Shown piece after piece: positions 1 through 7,026 of a stretch of 12,869 bases of DNA (the stretch's first letter is position 1; each line of letters begins with the position of its first letter). Source of the DNA: Rubrobacter sp. (GTDB lineage Bacteria > Actinomycetota > Rubrobacteria > Rubrobacterales > Rubrobacteraceae); assembly GCA_013817025.1 (NCBI GenBank), contig JACDDK010000013.1, positions 1-12,869 of the forward strand, given 5' to 3'. The position numbers and the translations under genes were made by a program. The notes under the pieces are model-generated. The model searched no databases. It had not been told where the DNA came from and saw only the letters and a program-made list of their open reading frames with translations.

Positions 1-1025
1 GGGGAGGCCTCCATCACCGAAGGCGGGACACGCCCAAGGGCCTCCTCGACCGCCGCCGGCGCTTCCGTGCCTTCGAGCAGGTCTATCGGAATCCAAAGCG
101 GGAAGGGCCTGGCGAAGTAGTGCTCGGCCCTGAGGGTCCAAAACAGCGCGAAGTCGGCCACGCTGTCGTCTTGACCCGTCACGACGATCGGCCCGTAGCG
201 CTTCCCTTCGCGGCCGCCCTCCGGCATTCGGGGTGCGTCGTACGCGGTACTGCGGCACTCGATTTGGAGGCCCGAAAGGGTGAGCTCCGGCAACGTCAGC
301 GCGCGTTCACGCTCGTCGTTATCGAGAAGGTCGCTGAGGTCGCCCGCGAGTACGCCCAGCAGCTCCCCGGCCGTGCCCATCTCTTCGATCTTGACCGACT
401 CGGAGAGATCCAGATCGAACCTGTACCGGTGAGAATGCACACTGTTCAGGTAATCCTCCAACTCCGCGTCGTCCACGCTGCCGTACCTCGCCACTACGGG
501 CAGGTAAGGGTCAGAGTATCCCCGGTACGCTCTGGGAACCACCACGAAGCGCTCGCCGTCGGGCGGTTTTAGATCCTCGCGGACGGCACGGAGGACCGAG
601 TGCATCAGCGTGCTGGTCCCGGTGAAGAGACGCTCCGGTCCATCCTCCGCCGTGTACAGCAGCCGGCCGAGGTTGTTGCCTATGCGATCTACCAGGGGCT
701 TGGGAGGTTCCTTGCGCGGTGCGTGCATGTTGACTACCCCGGAACTTGTGCGCGGGCGGGAGATGCCGAGGATGTAGACCTGGTCGGGATCGAGCAGGTC
801 GAGGAGCCGCCTCCACGGCTCTCGCAAGCCCTCCGAACGCGAGAACGGGAGCGCGTAGTCGGCGTGGCCGCCCCAGGCCAAAGAGCGCGATCGAGCGAAC
901 CGCGATGCCATGCCGGGATCGTCTTCCGGGATCAGGCACGCGGTCCTTACCGGGCGCAGGGTCGTCTCGACGACCCGAGCGCCGTCGGCGTACTCTCCGG
1001 GTAGCAGCGGCCGCGTGCGGCTCAC
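1..1025 (-). CDS. Uncharacterised protein, C-terminus cut off by window edge
   Basis: I read this frame by hand: it is open from a GTG at 1025 down to the left edge (at least 341 codons), and its translation looks like a real protein rather than a shadow, with balanced composition and sensible hydrophobic stretches. The GTG overlaps the TGA of the upstream chimeric frame in a GTGA arrangement, which suggests translational coupling; only a weak GAG sits upstream as ribosome site. Notable stretches are TTLRPVRTACLIP (residues 21-33), AWGGHADYALPF (50-61) and DFALFWTLRAEHYF (291-304). I do not recognise a named family. The WGG segment near the N-terminus vaguely recalls uncharacterised proteins of defence islands, but that is memory, not a match. 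No signal peptide or membrane segment is visible. The complementary-strand frames in this stretch have compositions typical of shadows. Confidence 0.72.
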   Translation of the reverse strand, partial: MSRTRPLLPGEYADGARVVETTLRPVRTACLIPEDDPGMASRFARSRSLAWGGHADYALPFSRSEGLREPWRRLLDLLDPDQVYILGISRPRTSSGVVNMHAPRKEPPKPLVDRIGNNLGRLLYTAEDGPERLFTGTSTLMHSVLRAVREDLKPPDGERFVVVPRAYRGYSDPYLPVVARYGSVDDAELEDYLNSVHSHRYRFDLDLSESVKIEEMGTAGELLGVLAGDLSDLLDNDERERALTLPELTLSGLQIECRSTAYDAPRMPEGGREGKRYGPIVVTGQDDSVADFALFWTLRAEHYFARPFPLWIPIDLLEGTEAPAAVEEALGRVPPSVMEAS

Positions 1026-1411
1026 ATCTTGCTCGATTTGTTATTAAATATCACCGGAGTCCTCGCAGACCTTTCCAACCGCTTAAGGCAATTCTTCGCC
1101 GTATTGTAGGATAGCGCTGTCTCTCGGCTCATCTGCCCTTGCGAGAAGCCGCGCGCCTTCATCTCCGTTAGCACTGGAGCCCACCGCTCGAATCCGTCCA
1201 GCCTCCCCAAAATCTTGCCGTTTCTCCTCACCCGCTTCAGATACGCTGGCGGCATCCCGCGCTGGTTGTGAACGTCCCAGCCGAGAAGACCCATCAGCGG
1301 GTCTATGAAGTCGCCTCGGGCCTGTGTCTCGTTGTAATCGCCGGACTTGTACGCCCGTATGTTCCCCTCGAACCTCTCGACCAACTCGTAAAGCACCGCC
1401 GGTGCGTTCAT
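1022..1411 (-). pseudogene. Chimeric remnant: type IIG restriction-modification N-terminus fused to recombinase-like tail
   Basis: The 129-residue frame begins at ATG 1411 behind a good ribosome site (GGGAGAGAGGT). Residues 6-57 match the N-terminus of Eco57I-type restriction/adenine-methyltransferase enzymes: YELVERFEGNI, then ETQARGDFIDPLMGLLGWDV, then HNQRG. In that family about 800-1000 residues should follow, starting with the PD-(D/E)XK nuclease core. Here the match stops near residue 57 (position ~1241). Residues ~58-115 instead read RRNGKILGR followed by a helix-turn-helix (GFSQGQMSRETALSYNTAKN), like the C-terminal tail of a serine recombinase or resolvase. The catalytic parts of both parents are missing, so I call it a decayed fusion. 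It still has a start signal and a stop that overlaps the next gene's GTG, so it may be translated as a small DNA-binding protein. The 3' end is locally AT-rich (around 1035-1050), unlike its surroundings. Confidence 0.6.
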
Positions 1412-1585
1412 CTACCTCTCTCCCTGAACTGGCGCGAGGCTCTATTGTAGCGGCTGGATGGCCTTCTTCCTGAGAAGACGCAGCGCGTAGAACGCTCGAT
1501 ACCAACACTCTCCGGGAAGGGCAGGATAACCTCGCCCTTCTCTATTGAGTAACATTGCGGTGTAGGGCGTCGTGGGAGGAGAAAA

Positions 1586-2677
1586 GTGGAGCGATTTGAC
1601 AAACAACCGGCCATGATCGTCCACGACGGACAACCCTTTAACGCGGAGTCCCCCCTGGGACAGTTGAGACAAAACTTCCTGACATCCAAAGATCTTTTCT
1701 TCTCCCGCAACCACGGCTCCATCCCCGAGGTAAACCCGGATGGATACCGGCTAACGGTTGATGGCCTGGTCGACTCACCGCTTGAGCTGTCGATGGAGGA
1801 CTTGCGCGGGTTTCCAAAGAAAGAGGTCACAGCCGTCATGCAGTGCGCCGGCAACCGGCGCGACGGTCTCATACAGGTGGCGCCGATACCGGGCGAGACA
1901 CCCTGGGGCGCAGGCGCCATCGGCAACGCGCGCTGGGCGGGGGTCTCCTTGCGCGAAGTCCTCCTGGCGACTGGAGTCGGAGACGAGGCTCGCCACGCGG
2001 CCTTCTCCGGCCTCGATGAGGTCGAGGGAGCCGACGGAGAAAGCTTCGACTATGGCGGATCGATCCCCGTGGAGAAAGCCCTCGGCCCGGAGGTGCTGCT
2101 CGCTTACGAGATGAACGGCGAGATCCTGCCTCTTGAACACGGTTTCCCTCTGCGGGTCGTCGCACCCGGCTACTACGGGGCCAGGAGTGTCAAGTGGTTA
2201 TCCGGCATCACACTCCAGGAAGCTCCTTCGGATAACTACTTCCAGACTCACGAGTACAAGCTCTTCGCGCCGGGTGTAAGCGCCGAGACTGTGGAATTTT
2301 TCGAAGGGTTGATGCTAGGCGAAATGCAGGTGAACGCTGTAATCTGCGAACCAGCGGATGGCGCGTCCTTGGATGCGGGGCCGGTCTACGTGCGGGGCTA
2401 CGCGGTAGCGGGTGGTGGACGCCGCGTCGAGCGGGTGGACGTGTCCTCGGACGGCGGGAGGTCCTGGGTCCAGGCGGACTTGCTGGAAGGCGCGGACGAG
2501 CCCTGGGCATGGAGCTTCTGGGAGGCGAACCTGGATCTCCCGCCCGGCGAGCATCGCGTCGTCGTCCGCGCACTAGACTCCTCGGCTGGAACGCAACCGG
2601 CTACGGCTGCCGAGGTGTGGAACTTCAAGGGTTACGCCAACAATTCCTGGCATGGGGTAAGGGTGATGGTCCGTTGA
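1586..2677 (+). CDS. Sulfite oxidase-family molybdopterin oxidoreductase
   Basis: A 363-residue molybdenum enzyme of the sulfite oxidase fold, which in characterised members oxidises sulfite to sulfate. Start GTG 1586 lies 6 nt after GGAGG (1575-1579). The oxidoreductase domain covers about residues 20-220: FFSRNHGSIP (38-47) matches the RNH molybdopterin segment, MQCAGNRR (85-92) carries the molybdenum-ligand Cys87, and GARSVKWL (198-205) matches the conserved cofactor/substrate loop. Residues ~240-360 form the Ig-like Mo-co dimerisation domain, with SSDGGRSW and a closing WHGVRV. There is no N-terminal signal peptide, no Tat twin-arginine motif and no haem b5 or cytochrome c domain, so it appears cytoplasmic and must pass electrons to an unseen partner. 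It stands alone, convergent with the carboxypeptidase gene. The family call is firm; sulfite as the actual substrate is inference. Confidence 0.93.
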   Translation: MERFDKQPAMIVHDGQPFNAESPLGQLRQNFLTSKDLFFSRNHGSIPEVNPDGYRLTVDGLVDSPLELSMEDLRGFPKKEVTAVMQCAGNRRDGLIQVAPIPGETPWGAGAIGNARWAGVSLREVLLATGVGDEARHAAFSGLDEVEGADGESFDYGGSIPVEKALGPEVLLAYEMNGEILPLEHGFPLRVVAPGYYGARSVKWLSGITLQEAPSDNYFQTHEYKLFAPGVSAETVEFFEGLMLGEMQVNAVICEPADGASLDAGPVYVRGYAVAGGGRRVERVDVSSDGGRSWVQADLLEGADEPWAWSFWEANLDLPPGEHRVVVRALDSSAGTQPATAAEVWNFKGYANNSWHGVRVMVR

Positions 2678-2848
2678 TCTCCGGCGGGGTACCGGGGAGA
2701 GTCCGGGGACGCAGACCGTAGCGTGTGAGCCTCCGGCGACCGAACGGATGCTCCTCCCGTGCGTGAGGACGCGAGTAAGCCTCATCCTATTCGGGCTCAT
2801 GCCGGCCTTCCTCGGGTGCCTGACGCTCGTCGCGGTGACGGCCAAGTT
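2678..2848. other. Convergent intergenic gap, no recognised feature
   Basis: This 171-bp stretch separates the stops of the sulfite oxidase-family gene and the carboxypeptidase gene. It is GC-rich, with scattered CCGG/GGTACC-type short repeats. I see no hairpin followed by a T-run that would be a convincing terminator for either gene. A 53-codon frame with a hydrophobic middle starts at 2748 but is not supported (see rejected items). Confidence 0.5.
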
Positions 2849-4015
2849 TCACTTCCAGAGACCGCTGATCCTGTGCCACGACTTCTGGAAGAAGGAAGCC
2901 TCCTCGTAGCCTTTTTCGGCTACGAGCGGGGTGTTGCCGACGCTTCGGCCATCCACGAGTACTTCGACCTCGCCGATCTCATCTCCCTTCATCACCGCCG
3001 CCGGAGCTTTCTTCGTGGTCATTTGGCGCTCTACCTGGACACCCGGCCCGACTAGGACTTCCACGTTCTTTTCGGAGGAGACCTCGATGGACTCTTCGCG
3101 GCGGAAGGGTACGTCTATCTCGTCGTAGACTTTGTCTTTGGGGACGAGGATCTTGCGCTCGTAGTTTTCGAAGGCGTATTCGAGCCCGCGGCGGGAGCCC
3201 GCGAACCGCTCCTCTTCGCTCACAGCACCCAAGACTACGGCTATGTAGGACTCGTCGCCGGACTCCGCCGATGAGACTAGCGAGGCACCGCCTTCAGGGG
3301 TGGTTCCGGTCTTGACGCCGGTGGCGGCGGAGTAGGTGTTGAGAAGAAAGTTGGTGTTGGAGAATTCGATCCTGCGGTCCTTGGTGGTAATGGAAGCGTC
3401 CACCGTCGAGACCATCTTGCGGAACTCCGGGTACTCCATCGCGGCGGCGGTGATCTCGGTCAGGTCCCTGGCACTCGAATAGTGTTCTTTCGAGTCGAGT
3501 CCGGCGGGGTTCTCGAAGTGGGTGTTCTCCAACCCCATCTCGCCGGCCTTGTCGTTCATCTTCCCGACGAAGGTCTTGACGCTGCCATCCCCGAGGTGTT
3601 CGGAGAGTGCGTACACGGCGTCCGTGGCGGACGGTACGAGCGACGCCAACATTAGCTCCTCTACGCTCACTTCGTCCCCCCTGAAGAGCCCGATGTTGCT
3701 GTACTCGAAGCCCGCGTAAGAGGCCGCGTTCTCGGAGACGGTGACCTCCTCGTCGAAGTCCACGCCCTCGTCGAGCGCCACGAGGGCGACCATGATCTTG
3801 GTGGTGGAGGCGATAGGTAGCCGCTTGTCCGGCTCCGTCCCCGCAAGCACCCGTCCCGAATCCGCATCCGAAACCACCCAAGCCTCGGCATCCACCTCCG
3901 GCGGCGGTACAAACTTCTCTTCCTGAGCGAGAACCGGTCCCCCCGCCCCGAAAATCCAAAAAAGTCCGACCAGGGCCACAAAAACCTTCATTAAAACAAA
4001 ACCCGGTCTCGACAC
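2849..4015 (-). CDS. D-alanyl-D-alanine carboxypeptidase (peptidase S11, PBP5 type)
   Basis: A secreted penicillin-binding protein that removes the terminal D-Ala from peptidoglycan stem pentapeptides. I choose GTG 4015 (388 residues) because AGGGAG (4027-4022) lies 6 nt upstream; the frame extends further to an ATG at 4081, and ATG 3991 is an internal alternative. The signal peptide has a hydrophobic core (VFVALVGLFWIFGAG) and a likely cut after VLA (A30). The serine-acylase motif STTK is at residues 70-73 and KTGTT at 235-239. The middle motif, normally SxN, reads SAT (129-131), so the catalytic Asn is Thr. After the catalytic domain comes a beta-rich C-terminal domain and an amphipathic tail (FFQKSWHRISGLWK) like the membrane anchor of PBP5. 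It lies 105 bp downstream of the ligase gene on the same strand, so it may share its transcript or use its own promoter. Confidence 0.93.
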   Translation of the reverse strand: MSRPGFVLMKVFVALVGLFWIFGAGGPVLAQEEKFVPPPEVDAEAWVVSDADSGRVLAGTEPDKRLPIASTTKIMVALVALDEGVDFDEEVTVSENAASYAGFEYSNIGLFRGDEVSVEELMLASLVPSATDAVYALSEHLGDGSVKTFVGKMNDKAGEMGLENTHFENPAGLDSKEHYSSARDLTEITAAAMEYPEFRKMVSTVDASITTKDRRIEFSNTNFLLNTYSAATGVKTGTTPEGGASLVSSAESGDESYIAVVLGAVSEEERFAGSRRGLEYAFENYERKILVPKDKVYDEIDVPFRREESIEVSSEKNVEVLVGPGVQVERQMTTKKAPAAVMKGDEIGEVEVLVDGRSVGNTPLVAEKGYEEASFFQKSWHRISGLWK

Positions 4016-4021
4016 CCGCTG

Positions 4022-4027
4022 CTCCCT
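4022..4027 (-). promoter_or_regulatory. Ribosome binding site deciding the carboxypeptidase start
   Basis: On the minus strand AGGGAG (4027-4022) is followed by 6 nt and then GTG at 4015. Neither the ATG at 4081 nor the ATG at 3991 has a comparable site. This gives a signal peptide with a short basic n-region before the hydrophobic core. Confidence 0.6.
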
Positions 4028-4120
4028 TAAACTTGTGAACCACACCTCACCATTGTGCTCCGAAGACGAGAGTCCCGCCACCTACGAAAGTCGGTCAGTG
4101 AAAGGCTGAAACCTACAAAC

Positions 4121-5080
4121 CTACAACTTCGCCCGGTCCTCGCTATGCAACGCCGCCATAAGGATAGTCTCCACGAGGCTCTCGAAGGCTATGCCCGCCG
4201 CCTCCGCCGCAAGCGGCAGCGTCGAGGTCTCCGTGAAACCGGGGATGGTCTTTACGTCGAGGACCCACGGCGTGCCGTCCGCATCCACGATGGTATCCAC
4301 GCGGGCGAATCCGGAGCAGCCCAGAGTGCGGTAGGCGGTGAGGGCCGTCTCTTCGAGTTGGGCGGCGGCTTCGGTGGGTATCTCCGCCGGTATGGCGAAG
4401 TCCGTGGCGCCCGGCGTGTACTTGGCCTCGAAGTTGTACGCGCCCTCGCGAGGACGTATCTCCACGAGTCCCAGGGAACGTGGCTCCTCTCCCGCAGGCT
4501 CCAGGATCGGGACGGAGACTTCGGTCCCTTCGGTCCAACGCTCCAGCACTATCTTCGAGTCGTATCCGAACGCCTCGTAGACGGCATCCACTAAAGCGTC
4601 CGGCGCCTCGACCCTCGTGAGCCCGAGCCCCGAGCCCTCGCGTGCGGGCTTGACCGCCAGCGGATAACCTAAAGATTCGGCGGCGGTCCCAAGCGCCGCG
4701 GCTGCGCCCATCTCGCTCATCGCCCGCTTGAGGAAGGTGCGGAAGGGCGGGGTGCGTATCCCGACGGAGCGCATGGCGCGTTTGGCGTAGTCCTTGTCCA
4801 TGCACCGGATGCTCGATAGCGGCCCGCTGCCGGTGTAGGGGATGCCCAGGGTTTCGAGCAGCGCCTGTACCGTGCCGTCCTCACCGCCGGGACCGTGCAG
4901 GCACACGAACGCCGCGTCGGGGGAAGTCTCCATCAGGGTCTCGGTGGTGTTGTCCTCGATGTCCAGGGGTTGGACTTCGTGGCCGAGGCGTTCCAGGGCG
5001 TGTTGGACGCGCCGCCCGGTTACGACCGATACGTCCCGCTCCATGGAGTGTCCGCCGCGCAGGACCGCTACTCGCACCAT
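4121..5080 (-). CDS. ddl: D-alanine--D-alanine ligase (ATP-grasp)
   Basis: A 319-residue ATP-grasp ligase that joins two D-alanines for the peptidoglycan precursor in the cytoplasm. Length is normal for the family. Visible motifs: RGGHSMERDVS (residues 8-18, Glu14 equivalent to DdlB Glu15), LHGPGGEDGTVQ (61-72), YTGSG (82-86), MDK with Lys96, KPAREGS (144-150), FEAKY (217-221, the Lys-Tyr pair typical of D-Ala-D-Ala rather than D-Ala-D-Lac ligases), RVD (260-262) and GFTETS (281-286). The metal-site motif, usually E-x-N-T, reads DVKT (275-278), so the Asn ligand is replaced by Lys277 and the Glu by Asp275; the codons GAC and AAG are unambiguous. ATG 5080 lies 3 bp after the aminotransferase stop with no strong ribosome site, pointing to coupled translation. 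Family certain; full activity is less so given the metal site. Confidence 0.93.
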   Translation of the reverse strand: MVRVAVLRGGHSMERDVSVVTGRRVQHALERLGHEVQPLDIEDNTTETLMETSPDAAFVCLHGPGGEDGTVQALLETLGIPYTGSGPLSSIRCMDKDYAKRAMRSVGIRTPPFRTFLKRAMSEMGAAAALGTAAESLGYPLAVKPAREGSGLGLTRVEAPDALVDAVYEAFGYDSKIVLERWTEGTEVSVPILEPAGEEPRSLGLVEIRPREGAYNFEAKYTPGATDFAIPAEIPTEAAAQLEETALTAYRTLGCSGFARVDTIVDADGTPWVLDVKTIPGFTETSTLPLAAEAAGIAFESLVETILMAALHSEDRAKL

Positions 5081-5083
5081 GCC

Positions 5084-6397
5084 CTAGCCGTCCGAGCGAG
5101 CGCCGGATCGCGCGCCGCGGGCCGCCTGTCGCGAGCCCTGCCGGGAGCCGCGTTCCAGATCTCCGCGAAGCGCCATGCGGTCGCGGATGACTTCGGACAA
5201 GAGTTCGATGCCGCGTCGGATCTTCTCGGGCTCCACGAACGAGAAGTTGAGCCTCATGCAGTTCTTGCCCTCGCCGCCCGCGTAGAAGCCTTCGCCCGGC
5301 ACGTAGGCGACGTTTTTGGCGATGGCCCGTGGCAGCATCGCGGTGGCGTCGAGGTAGCTCGGCAGCGTGGCCCAAACGAACAACCCGCCCTCGGGGTGCG
5401 TCCAATGCACTTCCTTCGGCATAAACTCGGCCAGCGAGTCGAGCATCGCGCGCTGGCGTTCGCGGTAGATGTTCGTCAGTCGCTCGACGTAGGCGTGCCA
5501 GTCGGCGTTCTGGAAAAAGGACGAGACCATCATCTGCGAGAGGTTTGATGAGCAAAGGTCCGCGCCCTGTTTGCCCACGTTGATCTTGTGCAGGATGCCC
5601 GGCTGCGCGTGGACCCATCCTAGCCTAACGCCCGGCGCGAATATCTTCGAGAATGTGCCGAGGTAGATCACACGGTCCACATCCCCATCCTCTTGCTCCA
5701 GAGCCGAGAGCGTGGGTAGCGCCTCGCCCTCGAAGCGAAGCATCCCGTAGGGATTGTCTTCGACGATCACGAGGTCGAACTCCCGCGCTATCTCCAAAAG
5801 CTCTCGCCGCCGCTCGGCGGCCATCGTCACGCCGGTCGGGTTCTGGAAGTTCGGGACGGTGTAGATGAACTTCGTGTGGATGCCCTGCTTGCGAGCTCGG
5901 GCGAGCGCCTCGCGGGCGGCTACGGGGATCATGCCGGCTCGGTCCATCGGCACGTGCAGGACCCTCGGCCGGTAAGCCGCGAACGCATTCAAAGCCCCCG
6001 CGTAGGTCGGACCCTCGCACAGCACTGCGTCACCCTCGTCCAGAAAAACCCGCGCCACGAGGTCGAGCGCTTGTTGCGCGCCGGTGGTGGTGAAGACCTC
6101 CTCTTGATTGGCGGGGGTCCCTTCGGCGGCCATCACCTCGACTATGACGTCTTTGATCTTCTCAAGCCCACCCGTCGGCCCGTACTGCAAAGCCTGCGCG
6201 GACTCGGTGGCGACGCTGTCCGAGATCTCCCGAAACGCCTCCTCGCCAAAGGCCCGCGTATCCGGGAACCCGCCCGCCAGCGAGATGATGCCGGGCCGCG
6301 AGAGCGTAGCCATGAGGTCGCGGGTGACCGCGCTCTTCATCCCCCGCACGCGGCCCGCGTACAGAAAGTCGAACTTGTCGAGGTCTACGAGGGGCAT
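5084..6397 (-). CDS. PLP-dependent aminotransferase, class I/II
   Basis: A 437-residue fold-type I aminotransferase. PLP-site residues are all present: GAQQA (106-110) for the phosphate, NPTG with Asn187, DNPY (214-217) with Asp214 and Tyr217, and the Schiff-base lysine in GTFSKIFAPGVRLGW (Lys251). The alpha-carboxylate-binding Arg is in NCMRLNFSF near the C-terminus. The overall style (ISLAGGFPD, YGPTGG) matches the group that includes 2-aminoadipate (LysN), kynurenine and branched-chain/aromatic aminotransferases; the substrate cannot be read from sequence. The last ~25 residues are a basic Arg/Ser/Gly/Ala tail, probably disordered and beyond the fold. ATG 6397 follows AGAGGT by 6 nt, and that site overlaps the end of the upstream gene (stop at 6404-6402). 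Position directly before ddl suggests a link to cell-wall amino-acid supply, which is inference. Confidence 0.92.
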   Translation of the reverse strand: MPLVDLDKFDFLYAGRVRGMKSAVTRDLMATLSRPGIISLAGGFPDTRAFGEEAFREISDSVATESAQALQYGPTGGLEKIKDVIVEVMAAEGTPANQEEVFTTTGAQQALDLVARVFLDEGDAVLCEGPTYAGALNAFAAYRPRVLHVPMDRAGMIPVAAREALARARKQGIHTKFIYTVPNFQNPTGVTMAAERRRELLEIAREFDLVIVEDNPYGMLRFEGEALPTLSALEQEDGDVDRVIYLGTFSKIFAPGVRLGWVHAQPGILHKINVGKQGADLCSSNLSQMMVSSFFQNADWHAYVERLTNIYRERQRAMLDSLAEFMPKEVHWTHPEGGLFVWATLPSYLDATAMLPRAIAKNVAYVPGEGFYAGGEGKNCMRLNFSFVEPEKIRRGIELLSEVIRDRMALRGDLERGSRQGSRQAARGARSGARSDG

Positions 6398-6401
6398 GGA
6401 A

Positions 6402-6986
6402 TTACCTCTTCTCCGTCGTTACTGTTTTTACGTCTTTCCAACCAAGCTTCTCGTGCAGCGTGCGCCACAACTCCGGTGCCATCTCGAAGCGGCTCGTGCT
6501 GCACCACCGCCCGCGCATCGAGAGCGTCCGCAGGGCGTCGTCCCCGGCGGCTAAAGACCCCGCATCCGCCACCGCTCCTATAACGTAGGCCTGCTCCACG
6601 AAATCGTCGTCCTCCAAACTCGTGCCGACACGCGCCATGAGATCCGGCGCGACCACCGGCGCGAAGTGGTAGCCGGTCGTCGCCGCGAACAACCCACCCG
6701 GCCGCAGAACGAGGTCGTACTCCAGCTCCGAACCGCCGCACTGCACGCCTTCGAGCACCGTGTTGAACGAATGTTCCCGAGCGTATCCGGCGAGCGCGTT
6801 CCGCAAGCTTTCCAGCTCCGCAAGCTCCTCTTCCGTGGGCTGCGTCGGCTCGGACGCGCTGGCGAGTATTCGTTCCCAAATTTCCCTCGGAAAGACGACT
6901 TCGAGATCTCCCGCGTTGGCCGAAAGACGCAACGCTCCCCCAAGCATTTCGAGTCCTTCGACGCTCTCGACCCTGACCTCGCGCAT
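6402..6986 (-). CDS. Hypothetical protein, first gene of the aminotransferase-ddl run
   Basis: A 194-residue acidic, soluble-looking protein that I do not recognise. It has no signal peptide, no membrane segment and no repeated motif. A Glu-rich helix is likely near residues 47-70 (TEEELAELESLRNALAGYA); a central segment FNTVLEGVQCGGSELEYDL leads into a more hydrophobic stretch (PGGLFAATTGYHFAPVV), and the C-terminal third contains SMRGRWCSTSRFE. Coding status is supported by length, composition and tight packing: the next gene's ATG is 4 bp past its stop. The ATG at 6986 has no ribosome site but sits exactly 7 nt after a TACAGT hexamer, as expected for a leaderless transcript. It probably heads the run with the aminotransferase and ligase. 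Confidence 0.8.
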   Translation of the reverse strand: MREVRVESVEGLEMLGGALRLSANAGDLEVVFPREIWERILASASEPTQPTEEELAELESLRNALAGYAREHSFNTVLEGVQCGGSELEYDLVLRPGGLFAATTGYHFAPVVAPDLMARVGTSLEDDDFVEQAYVIGAVADAGSLAAGDDALRTLSMRGRWCSTSRFEMAPELWRTLHEKLGWKDVKTVTTEKR

Positions 6987-6993
6987 GGGCGCG

Positions 6994-6999
6994 ACTGTA
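6994..6999 (-). promoter_or_regulatory. -10 box of a probable leaderless promoter for the 194-residue protein gene
   Basis: On the minus strand TACAGT (6999-6994) fits the TANNNT -10 pattern and is followed by 7 nt (CGCGCCC) and then the ATG at 6986. This puts the expected transcription start at or beside the A of ATG. No ribosome site precedes the ATG. No clear TTGACA-like -35 is visible. Confidence 0.45.
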
Positions 7000-7020
7000 T
7001 CACAGGGCGCATATAAATTG

Positions 7021-7026
7021 TAGACT
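7021..7026 (+). promoter_or_regulatory. -10 box of a probable leaderless promoter for the diphosphatase gene
   Basis: TAGACT (7021-7026) is followed by 7 nt (TACGCCC) and ATG 7034, mirroring the opposite-strand promoter 22 bp away. No ribosome site is present. An alternative -10, TATAAA at 7012-7017, would give a 10-nt leader. No clear -35 is visible. Confidence 0.45.

Noticed and set aside
120..1004. Plus-strand frames opposite the left-edge gene
   Set aside because: Their composition looks like antisense shadow, while the minus-strand frame is open for the whole 1025 bp and reads as a natural protein.
1442..1714. Minus-strand frame in the gap before the sulfite oxidase-family gene
   Set aside because: Half of it is antisense to that gene and the rest has no recognisable content or ribosome site.
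2748..2909. Plus-strand 53-codon frame with a hydrophobic middle (LILFGLMPAFLGCLTLVAV)
   Set aside because: No ribosome site, and its last third lies antisense over the end of the carboxypeptidase gene; a hydrophobic run of this size can arise by chance.
2903..2926. Perfect 9-bp inverted repeat CTCGTAGCC / GGCTACGAG with a T-rich loop
   Set aside because: It lies inside the carboxypeptidase coding sequence (VAEKGYE) and the T-run is in the loop, not after the stem, so it is not a standard terminator.
4109..4124. Tandem 8-bp repeat AAACCTAC x2 at the ddl stop codon
   Set aside because: Two copies only, with no symmetry or link to a promoter; most likely a local duplication.
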